Source of the DNA: JAPLFM01 sp964650885 | GTDB taxonomy: Bacteria; Bacteroidota; Ignavibacteria; Kapaibacteriales; UBA2268 | Direction of reading: 5' to 3' | Assembly (NCBI GenBank): GCA_964650885.1 | Contig: CAZYXG010000072.1 | Coordinates: forward strand, 1 to 7,223 | DNA length: 7,223 bases | In this document: in pieces, positions 1 to 5,865 of the stretch | Position numbering within the stretch: the first letter of the stretch is position 1 | Layout: the number at the start of each line of letters is the position of its first letter | The notes under the pieces: generated by a model | The model's database searches: none | The model's input: only the letters and a program-made list of their open reading frames with translations | What the model was told of the DNA's origin: nothing | Program-made: the position numbers and the translations under genes

Positions 1-19
1 CCCAAAAAGGTAGCTTTTT
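1..19. terminator. Right arm of a probable intrinsic terminator cut by the window edge
   Basis: The plus strand begins CCC, AAAAA, GGTAGC and then a run of seven T, directly beyond the rsmD stop codon. This looks like the loop, right arm and U-tract of a rho-independent terminator whose left arm (expected to end in GCTACC) lies just outside the window. Because the A and T runs flank the stem symmetrically, it could serve both rsmD on the minus strand and a convergent plus-strand gene. The visible part alone can only form AAAAAG/CTTTTT, so the full hairpin is an inference. Confidence 0.4.
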
Positions 20-565
20 TTATAATTTCTCGAATATTGAAATAGTCGTTTCGCCTAAGTTTTTCTCAGTTACCAATTTTAATTTGTCGTCAAGAATAAG
101 TCTTTCGGTTGAGCCATATTCTATTACAAGAAAGCCGCCCTCGGCAAGATTCTGCTTTGCAAAGTGGTTATAAATTTCATTGGAAACTTTCAAAAGGTAT
201 GGAGCATCAGCAAAAACTAAATGGAATTCCCCTTCCAATTCTTTCAAAGCTTTTTTATAATCGTTTTGTTTAATTGTAAATTGGCTCTTTTCTATCTTTA
301 CTTTTTCCAAAGTAGTCTGCAATAGCTCAACAACTTTTCTATTCTTTTCTACGAAAGTGCAATGGCTTGCCCCACGACTTAATGTTTCAATACCCAATCC
401 GCCAGTGCCTGCAAAAATATCAAGTACTTTAGCACCATCGAAATCGAAATTATGATTAAGCACATTGAAAATCATTTCTTTTGAATAATCCGTAGTTGGT
501 CGCACTCCTTCTGGCAATTTCAAACTTAGCCTCAGACCGCCATACTTCCCACCAATTATTCGCAT
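20..565 (-). CDS. rsmD: 16S rRNA (guanine(966)-N2)-methyltransferase RsmD
   Basis: This 181-residue protein matches the RsmD family in length and layout. RsmD transfers a methyl group from S-adenosylmethionine to N2 of G966 (E. coli numbering) in 16S rRNA during assembly of the small subunit in the cytoplasm. The N-terminal MRIIGGKYGG and RPTTDYSKEMIFNVL (about residues 22-36) are family signatures. The SAM-binding motif I is LDIFAGTGGLGIE (48-60), and the acidic residue after motif II is E73 in FVEKN. Motif IV, expected as DPPY, reads D120-A121-P122-Y123, so its first proline is alanine; Bacteroidota homologues usually have FADPPY. The ORF is otherwise intact. The start is the only ATG before the conserved N terminus and has no clear Shine-Dalgarno sequence. 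It lies 15 nt downstream of the PilM-like gene and is probably the last gene of that transcript. Confidence 0.92.
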   Translation of the reverse strand: MRIIGGKYGGLRLSLKLPEGVRPTTDYSKEMIFNVLNHNFDFDGAKVLDIFAGTGGLGIETLSRGASHCTFVEKNRKVVELLQTTLEKVKIEKSQFTIKQNDYKKALKELEGEFHLVFADAPYLLKVSNEIYNHFAKQNLAEGGFLVIEYGSTERLILDDKLKLVTEKNLGETTISIFEKL

Positions 566-580
566 TTTGATTTTTTAAAA

Positions 581-1510
581 TTAGTATAGTTTAATTTTTT
601 CGTGGTATGCAGGGAAACTACCTCCAATGCAAGGAGGATAGATGTGCATTGTGCGAGAGCAGTATTCTCTGTCTCGTGAGTCGAATTGTGTAGTCATCAT
701 TCGGAATGTATTTAGTCTGCCGAATCCAATATTGATTAACATTGAAGTTTCCCAAGCAGAGATATACATATCTCGAGTCAGCCCAGTTCCAAAGAAATAA
801 GCCATATCTATTTTATCAACTACATTGGCAACAATTTTATTGTATTCTGTTTCGAATACTTCACCAATAGCATTTTTATCGGGCAATGAAACCAAATCAT
901 AATACAAAGGTTTGCCTTTATGGATAACGCTAATATCCATAAAATTACTCTGCACTCCCATAATCGCAATAGTTTTATCCTGATGCTCGGGATAGTTATA
1001 AAGAAATGATGTGTGTGAGTTTAACTGACTTATTTCAATACTTTCAATTGGCAAATTGAAGACACTTAAAATTTCCAAACAAGAATAGACAATTTGTTTA
1101 GGAATAATTATAGCAAGCATTAGCAATTGCCCGTCCAATCGGCGTTCCATTGGTATAATGTTGCTCGAAAAATCTTCTGCATTAAATTGTGGGTATGCGT
1201 GCTTAATTTCCAGTGAAATAAGTTTTCGCATTTCGTTTTCTTCCATTCCAGGCCTGCCCGGGAATTGAGAAACCAAAACGCTTTCAGCCGGAATAGTAAC
1301 AGTTATATTAGTAATATCAACTTCAATTGTTTTGAGTAATGAAATAAGCTCTTGCACAGCTTCTTGAGCCATTTCATCTTCAATATTTTCCAAGTCTATG
1401 TTAGATTCAGTAGAATTCAAATAGACAAGCTCCAAACCTTTTTCGTTTGGCTCCACAATTGTTATATATGTTCTATCAATGTTGAAGAATACTGATAATA
1501 TTCGCTTCAT
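581..1510 (-). CDS. PilM-like actin-fold protein, possibly ATPase-dead
   Basis: The 309-residue protein is recognisable as PilM/FtsA-like by its middle part. KLISLEIKHAYPQF (96-109) matches the PilM stretch usually seen as KLVxxEIxxxLPF. It is followed by LLMLAIIIPKQIV (129-141), a segment ending SFLYNYP (168-174) and the turn HKGKPLYYD (197-205). PilM is the cytoplasmic actin-like ATPase that, with PilN and PilO, forms the inner-membrane platform of type IV pili and type II-like systems. Nucleotide motifs are degenerate. Phosphate 1, normally DIGS, reads N10-I11-D12-R13. Phosphate 2, normally DIG, reads I183-M184-G185. An adenosine-type FFGTGLT (239-245) remains. There is no membrane segment and no pilN or pilO neighbour in the window. 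The start overlaps hemW by 35 nt and the next downstream gene is rsmD. The family is fairly sure, but the pathway served is not known. Confidence 0.6.
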   Translation of the reverse strand: MKRILSVFFNIDRTYITIVEPNEKGLELVYLNSTESNIDLENIEDEMAQEAVQELISLLKTIEVDITNITVTIPAESVLVSQFPGRPGMEENEMRKLISLEIKHAYPQFNAEDFSSNIIPMERRLDGQLLMLAIIIPKQIVYSCLEILSVFNLPIESIEISQLNSHTSFLYNYPEHQDKTIAIMGVQSNFMDISVIHKGKPLYYDLVSLPDKNAIGEVFETEYNKIVANVVDKIDMAYFFGTGLTRDMYISAWETSMLINIGFGRLNTFRMMTTQFDSRDREYCSRTMHIYPPCIGGSFPAYHEKIKLY

Positions 1511-2672
1511 GTTTTATTTTCCTCGTAAGGTCGGAAATTATTTTAAATGTGATACTATCGCAAAGCAAATAACCTTTCTTAGTTAAACTTAATCGGCTAT
1601 TTTTTAAAATAATTAAATCTTGAGTGAAAAATGTTTTCAACTCATCTTTCAATAGTTCTGCAATATCAAAACCAAAGTTTTTCTTGAATTCAGCAATATC
1701 CGTGCCGTCTGCTCGCAAACTTAGAAAAATAAATTCTTCTAATTTATCTTGCTTTGTCAAATTCTCGCTTGCCTCTCTTGGCAACTCTTTTGCTTCTATT
1801 GACTTATAGTAACTATTCAAATTACGAAAATTTTTAAATCTAACACTACTTAAATATCCGTGGCTTGATACTCCAAATGCAAAATATTCTCCCGAATGCC
1901 AACTCCAAAGATTATGTTTGCAGTATTTTCCATCTTTAGCAAAGTTTGAAACTTCATATTGTTCAAAGCCATTCTTTGTTAAGTAATCTATGACAAATGA
2001 ATACATTTCAGCATCTTCATCGTCCGATTTTTTGCCTAAAAGCCCTTGCTTCCATTTCTTGTAAAGCGGAGTTCCTTCCTCATAAATCAAGCTATAAGCA
2101 GAAAAGTGAGTTGTGTTCAAATTGAGTGCTGTTTTCAAAGTTTCTTCGAGCGATTCTAGAGTCTGATTCGGCACTGAAAAAATTATATCAAGATTATAAT
2201 TATCAAATCCAGCTTTCTGAATATCTTGCAATGCTTTAATTGCTCTCTTTGGTGAGTGGTTGCGTTTCATCACACCCAATTCTTGCTTATTGAAAGACTG
2301 CACTCCCACACTCAATCTATTTATGCCTAATTGCCTATAAGCTATTAAATTTTCTAAAGATAAAGAATTTGGATTGGACTCAATTGATATTTCAATATCA
2401 TTTTGCAAAGCAAATACTTTATCTATTTTATCTAAAATAATTTTAAATTGCTCAGGGCTTAGCAAAGATGGAGTGCCACCTCCAAAATAGATTGATTTCA
2501 AAATTGGCTTTTCAATCAAATCTTTGGTAAATATTTCAATTTCTTGGACTAAGTAAGAAACATATTTATCTATTTGGGAAATGTCTTTATCTACGAAAAA
2601 ATCGCAATAGCTACAGATTCTTTCACAGAATGGAATGTGAATGTATAAACCATATTCATTAGGATAGAGCAT
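1476..2672 (-). CDS. hemW: Radical SAM heme chaperone HemW (HemN-like, not coproporphyrinogen dehydrogenase)
   Basis: The 398-residue protein has the N-terminal radical-SAM cluster motif CERICSYCDFF with C16, C20 and C23 (CX3CX2C). Phenylalanine 25 sits where true HemN has a fourth cysteine, which marks HemW. YFGGGTPSLL (62-71), ESNPNS (98-103) and SVGVQSF (121-127) are the usual SAM and barrel motifs, and RNH (137-139) is also typical. The C-terminal part (about 300-380) resembles the HemN C-terminal helical/winged domain. HemW binds heme and a 4Fe-4S cluster in the cytoplasm and is thought to deliver heme to target enzymes; it does not oxidise coproporphyrinogen III. The ATG overlaps the stop codon of the upstream signal peptidase gene as TAATG, suggesting translational coupling. 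The 3' end runs 35 nt into the PilM-like gene, giving a tail that may not be conserved. Confidence 0.92.
   Translation of the reverse strand: MLYPNEYGLYIHIPFCERICSYCDFFVDKDISQIDKYVSYLVQEIEIFTKDLIEKPILKSIYFGGGTPSLLSPEQFKIILDKIDKVFALQNDIEISIESNPNSLSLENLIAYRQLGINRLSVGVQSFNKQELGVMKRNHSPKRAIKALQDIQKAGFDNYNLDIIFSVPNQTLESLEETLKTALNLNTTHFSAYSLIYEEGTPLYKKWKQGLLGKKSDDEDAEMYSFVIDYLTKNGFEQYEVSNFAKDGKYCKHNLWSWHSGEYFAFGVSSHGYLSSVRFKNFRNLNSYYKSIEAKELPREASENLTKQDKLEEFIFLSLRADGTDIAEFKKNFGFDIAELLKDELKTFFTQDLIILKNSRLSLTKKGYLLCDSITFKIISDLTRKIKHEANIISILQH
1521..1524 (-). promoter_or_regulatory. Shine-Dalgarno-like GAGG supporting the PilM-like start
   Basis: On the minus strand GAGGAAAA precedes the ATG at 1510, with 10 nt between GAGG and the ATG. 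It lies inside the hemW reading frame. It supports the start at 1510 even though this makes the two genes overlap by 35 nt. Confidence 0.45.
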
Positions 2673-3154
2673 TACTTTACACCACTAAATATTCTATTCC
2701 AGTTTGTGCCAGTTGAATCAGATGACCAAATTATAAATTGTACTGATCCAATTGCATCGGCATTATCAATTGGTCCAAAATATCGAGAATCATAGCTATC
2801 GGAAGAGTTATCTCCCAAGGCAAAGAAATGATTAGCAGGAATGTTTCTATCGGTATATTCAGTCATTCTATCTTGTAAGCCAAACTTTGCCATTGGCTCA
2901 CCAGCTATTCCAGCCATTCTTTTTACAAGTTTTTTATTTTCTTCAGGAGATTTAAAAACTACAACTTCGCCTTTATTTGATTGGGTAACATTCTTTTTCA
3001 GTAAAAGTACAATGTCACCTTTTTTAAGAACTGGCAGCATAGAATTGGAAGAAACTATGAAGAAATCAATGACAAATAACTTTAAGATAATAACACTTGC
3101 GGCAAACACAATTAGCAAGATTATGGTTGAATTTTCGCCTTTTAAATTTTTCAT
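2672..3154 (-). CDS. lepB: Signal peptidase I, short form (second of a tandem pair)
   Basis: This is a compact 160-residue type I signal peptidase that cuts signal peptides from exported proteins on the outer face of the cytoplasmic membrane. One membrane anchor lies at about residues 10-33. The catalytic serine is S38 in SSNSMLP (box B) and the general-base lysine is K78 in KLVKRMAGIAGE (box D). Box E is GDNSSDSYDSRYFG (114-127). All catalytic elements are intact. The substrate-side KRMAGIAGE differs from the common KRVIGLPGD. The protein is much shorter than the upstream paralogue, lacking the long insertion between boxes D and E. The ATG has only a weak purine stretch before it. An intrinsic terminator sits just upstream (3173-3202), and the stop codon overlaps the hemW start by one base. 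The pair probably shares or divides substrates; which ones cannot be read from sequence. Confidence 0.9.
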   Translation of the reverse strand: MKNLKGENSTIILLIVFAASVIILKLFVIDFFIVSSNSMLPVLKKGDIVLLLKKNVTQSNKGEVVVFKSPEENKKLVKRMAGIAGEPMAKFGLQDRMTEYTDRNIPANHFFALGDNSSDSYDSRYFGPIDNADAIGSVQFIIWSSDSTGTNWNRIFSGVK

Positions 3155-3172
3155 ACTTTCAACTTATTTAAG

Positions 3173-3202
3173 AAAAAAACCGCCTAATTGCTTAGGCGGT
3201 TT
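3173..3202 (-). terminator. Strong intrinsic terminator between the two signal peptidase genes
   Basis: A perfect 11-bp inverted repeat, AAACCGCCTAA (3177-3187) and TTAGGCGGTTT (3192-3202), encloses a 4-nt loop. Read on the minus strand it is followed by seven T, the form of a rho-independent terminator. It starts a few bases after the stop codon of the upstream signal peptidase gene (3207) and ends about 20 nt before the ATG of the next gene (3154). The plus strand has only a broken T tract after the stem, so the leftward direction is favoured. Confidence 0.88.
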
Positions 3203-3206
3203 AAAT

Positions 3207-4085
3207 TTATTTGATTAATTTTCCAATTCTGCTCCATCGGATAGAGCTAAGCTTTTCTCCAATTTCGCTCATTGAAAGATTAGTATCCCACGACCAATAA
3301 ACAACCATAGGAGTACCAATTATATTTCGCTCTGGAATCAGTCCCCACTCACGGCTATCGGCTGAATTATCTCTGTTGTCGCCCATACCGAAATAGTAGT
3401 TACCTTTCACTTTATATTGCTTTTCAATTTTCTTATTGATATAAACTTGGTCTCCAACTAACTCCACATCGTTGCCCTCACGAACAATCAAAACAACCCA
3501 TTTTTTGATATTTTCAATTGAAGATAGTTCAAGAATATCACCTTCTTTTGGTATTCGGAACGGCCCCCAATTATCTCGAGTAAAAGTAGTTCCGTAAGGA
3601 TAATTTGCAATGTGGTCTGGAGCTTGAAAGTCTGGTAGCAAAACTCCATTTGGTGCAAGTTTAATCATTTTACCATTCACAAAAAGCTGCTTGTTTTTAA
3701 CAACTACAGTATCGCCAGGAGTTCCACAGCAACGCTTCAAATAGTAATTGAAAACACTTGGTTTGATTTCATCTCTATTGCCTGGGTAAATAAACACAAT
3801 AACATCATTCAATTTTGGATTGCGTACACCAGGAAATTTATAGAATGGAAGAGGTTCATTAACAAACGGAATTACTTGTGGAGTTGTTGGCCCAAAAATA
3901 AATTTATTAACAAACAAAAAATCACCTGTCATAACAGTTCTTTCCATTGAGCTTGTTGGCACAACAAACGAAGCCACTGCTACTCCATTGATAATCATTA
4001 CCACCAAGATAGCACCAAACAAGGTTTTGAACCAAGCCAATGTATCTTGCAAAAATGACTCTTGTTTAACTTCTTTCTTTGCCAT
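3207..4085 (-). CDS. lepB: Signal peptidase I, long form
   Basis: From the ATG at 4085 the protein has 292 residues. A membrane anchor lies at about 21-43, followed by the catalytic serine S46 in PTSSMERT. The catalytic lysine is K117 in YYLKRCCGTPGD, and box E is GDNRDNSADSREWG (235-248). Between boxes D and E about 100 residues are inserted, as in the long LepB proteins of Bacteroidota-related bacteria. It cleaves signal peptides at the outer face of the cytoplasmic membrane. The reading frame stays open upstream to an ATG at 4250, adding 55 residues. I reject that start because the extension is not LepB-like, the anchor follows M1 of the shorter form (MAKKEVKQES) at the usual distance, and a promoter-like TAAATTTG lies between the two ATGs. 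The gene is followed at once by a strong terminator. Confidence 0.92.
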   Translation of the reverse strand: MAKKEVKQESFLQDTLAWFKTLFGAILVVMIINGVAVASFVVPTSSMERTVMTGDFLFVNKFIFGPTTPQVIPFVNEPLPFYKFPGVRNPKLNDVIVFIYPGNRDEIKPSVFNYYLKRCCGTPGDTVVVKNKQLFVNGKMIKLAPNGVLLPDFQAPDHIANYPYGTTFTRDNWGPFRIPKEGDILELSSIENIKKWVVLIVREGNDVELVGDQVYINKKIEKQYKVKGNYYFGMGDNRDNSADSREWGLIPERNIIGTPMVVYWSWDTNLSMSEIGEKLSSIRWSRIGKLIK

Positions 4086-4121
4086 TTGAATATTTATTAA
4101 TTTTTTGTGAATATAATGTCC

Positions 4122-4129
4122 CAAATTTA
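4122..4129 (-). promoter_or_regulatory. Possible Bacteroidota-type -7 element upstream of the long signal peptidase gene
   Basis: The minus strand reads TAAATTTG, an exact match to the Bacteroidota -7 consensus TAnnTTTG, 36 nt before the ATG at 4085. No TTG is seen at the expected 19-21 bp upstream, so only half of the promoter is supported. If real, transcription starts near 4115 and excludes the upstream ATG at 4250. Confidence 0.4.
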
Positions 4130-4186
4130 CGAAAGAAAACGCAAATAGTTGCTTTTTGATTAATTGAATGATAGATTTCATGGAAG

Positions 4187-4211
4187 CAGTTTCAATACAC
4201 GAATGAAACTG
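4187..4211. repeat. Inverted repeat in the gap between arsC and the long signal peptidase gene
   Basis: CAGTTTC (4187-4193) and GAAACTG (4205-4211) form a perfect 7-bp inverted repeat around an 11-bp spacer. It lies in the 212-nt stretch between the arsC stop and the start at 4085, which otherwise holds only the -7-like element. There is no T tract, so it is not a classical terminator. It could be a weak RNA hairpin ending the arsenic transcript, or a protein-binding site. A chance match is possible in AT-rich DNA. Confidence 0.3.
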
Positions 4212-4297
4212 GAAAATACAGTTTATAGGCTTATCAGACTTAGAATTCATTCCTTCTTCATCTAGTACAGGAAATCTATTGCTCCACCCAAAACCAA

Positions 4298-4711
4298 CTA
4301 ATCTAATCTCTTAATAAACTCTTCGCTATATTCTTTAATCATATCTCTAACTCTAGCGAATTCAATTTTGATTTCTTCATCAGTTCCTTTGTATTTAGCT
4401 GGGTCTGGAAAGTTATGATGTAGTTTTTTTGCTTTACTTGGAAATATTGGACATCTCTGTTTTGCATTATCGCAAACTGTAATAATATATTCGAAGTCTA
4501 TACCAATATATTCATCTATATTATTTGAAGTATGGTGTGAAATAACTATTCCAATTTCTGCCAAAGTTGCTATTGCTTTAGGATTTACTCCATGTGTTTC
4601 AACTCCAGCACTATAAATATTTGCTTTGCCAACTAACATAGTTGCTAAAATTCCGTGCATTATTTGGCTGCGGCAGGAATTCCCAGTGCAAAGTACAAGT
4701 ATATTCATCAT
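4298..4711 (-). CDS. arsC: Arsenate reductase, thioredoxin-type (low-molecular-weight phosphatase fold)
   Basis: The 137-residue protein reduces arsenate to arsenite in the cytoplasm. The P-loop CTGNSCRS gives the CX5R signature with nucleophile C8 and R14. The resolving cysteines C80 and C87 in TVCDNAKQRCP match Cys82 and Cys89 of the S. aureus pI258 enzyme, and FPDPAK supplies the catalytic aspartate D103. With the full three-cysteine relay this is the thioredoxin-coupled class rather than the glutaredoxin class or a plain tyrosine phosphatase. It is the last gene of the arsenic operon. Its ATG overlaps the acr3 stop in an ATGA arrangement, so the two are probably translationally coupled. 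A second ATG directly follows the first (MMNIL), making the start uncertain by one codon. No thioredoxin gene is in the window. Confidence 0.93.
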   Translation of the reverse strand: MMNILVLCTGNSCRSQIMHGILATMLVGKANIYSAGVETHGVNPKAIATLAEIGIVISHHTSNNIDEYIGIDFEYIITVCDNAKQRCPIFPSKAKKLHHNFPDPAKYKGTDEEIKIEFARVRDMIKEYSEEFIKRLD

Positions 4712-5805
4712 TTGATTACCTCATTCGATATTAATTTGCCTTGAGTATTATAATACTTTTTCTTAAACCAAAATGCTGCTTGCACTAGCAATATTAAAGC
4801 TGGAACTTCAACCAAAGGTCCTATAACTCCAGCAAATGCCTGACCCGAATTAATCCCAAATACTCCAATTGCTACTGCAATAGCCAACTCAAAATTATTT
4901 CCCGATGCTGTGAATGCTACACTAACAGTTTTATCGTAATCTCGATTCATTCTCATTGCTACTAGGAATGACAAGAAAAACATAATTGCAAAGTAGATTA
5001 CAAGTGGTATTGACACTCTAACCACATCGAATGGTATTTGTACTATCAATGCACCTTTTAAGCTAAACATCAGCATAATAGTAAAAAGCAGTGCAGTTAA
5101 TGTTATTGGTGAAATCATTGGTAGGAATTTATTATTAAACCACTCTTCGCCTTTTATTTTAGTTAAACCATAGTGGCTAATAGCACCCATTAAAAAAGGA
5201 ATCCCCAAATAAATACCTACTGTTTCGGCTATTTCCAATACTGTAATATTTATTTCTACACCCTGTACTCCAAACCATTTTGGCATTATAGTCATATAAA
5301 AATAGGCATAGAAACTAAAAAAAAATACTTGCAACAAACTATTAATTCCCACTAATCCTGCTATATATTCTCTATTGCCCTCTGCCAACTCATTCCAAAC
5401 GATTACCATTGCTATACAGGGAGCTATTCCTATTAATATCAGTCCAGTCATATATTCTGGGTAATCTTTTAGCAATGTAATTGAAAGTATGAACATTAGA
5501 AACGGGCCAACTATCCAAGTAATTAGAAATGAGGTTAGTAATAATTTCCAATTTTTAAATATAATTGGGATTTTATCATACTTCACTTTCGCAAGCGGAG
5601 GATACATCATCAGTATTAGCCCAATAGCCATTGGGATGTTTGTTGTACCTGAAGAAAGACCGCTCAATAATTTTGAAGTACTCGGTATAAAATATCCAAT
5701 GGCTATACCCATAGCCATTGCTAAAAATATCCACAATGTTAAAAATCTATCTAAGAAACTTAATCTATTCTTATGAGCAGTTGTATTTATTTCTATATTT
5801 TCCAT
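4708..5805 (-). CDS. acr3: Arsenite efflux permease Acr3
   Basis: The 365-residue membrane protein has about ten hydrophobic segments, the layout of the bile/arsenite/riboflavin transporter superfamily to which Acr3 (also called ArsB/ACR3) belongs. It exports arsenite across the cytoplasmic membrane, driven by the proton gradient. MMYPPLAKVKYDKI (66-79), GIAPCIAMVIVWNELAEGN (126-144) and TASGNNFELAIAVAIG (299-314) are Acr3 hallmarks. C130 is the conserved cysteine in the discontinuous helix needed for As(III) transport, and E306 is the conserved acidic residue of the second one. Both are intact. A cytoplasmic N-terminal stretch of about 20 residues precedes the first helix. A weak GAG lies 7 nt before the ATG. 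The gene follows arsM after 60 nt of AT-rich sequence and overlaps arsC by 4 nt. Confidence 0.95.
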   Translation of the reverse strand: MENIEINTTAHKNRLSFLDRFLTLWIFLAMAMGIAIGYFIPSTSKLLSGLSSGTTNIPMAIGLILMMYPPLAKVKYDKIPIIFKNWKLLLTSFLITWIVGPFLMFILSITLLKDYPEYMTGLILIGIAPCIAMVIVWNELAEGNREYIAGLVGINSLLQVFFFSFYAYFYMTIMPKWFGVQGVEINITVLEIAETVGIYLGIPFLMGAISHYGLTKIKGEEWFNNKFLPMISPITLTALLFTIMLMFSLKGALIVQIPFDVVRVSIPLVIYFAIMFFLSFLVAMRMNRDYDKTVSVAFTASGNNFELAIAVAIGVFGINSGQAFAGVIGPLVEVPALILLVQAAFWFKKKYYNTQGKLISNEVIK

Positions 5806-5865
5806 TTGTCATCTCAAATAAAATATGGGGGCATAAATTTAATTATCCTACTAAATTAAAAATAT

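Noticed and set aside
1624..1809. Small plus-strand open frame inside hemW
   Set aside because: It is short, antisense to the HemW C-terminal domain, and without motifs.
1476..2672. Oxygen-independent coproporphyrinogen III dehydrogenase (HemN) as the identity of the radical SAM protein
   Set aside because: The cluster motif has phenylalanine where HemN carries its fourth cysteine, and the length fits HemW rather than the longer HemN.
2841..3218. Plus-strand open frame opposite the short signal peptidase gene
   Set aside because: It is the antisense of a gene with full catalytic motifs, runs through the terminator stem, and has no recognisable domain.
4086..4250. 55-residue N-terminal extension of the long signal peptidase, from the ATG at 4250
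   Set aside because: The extension does not look like LepB, the membrane anchor fits the usual distance from the ATG at 4085, and a TAAATTTG promoter element falls between the two starts.
5838..5860. Inverted repeat TTTAATT-N9-AATTAAA just after arsM, as a possible terminator
   Set aside because: The stem is made only of A and T, has no T tract, and such repeats are expected by chance in this AT-rich gap.
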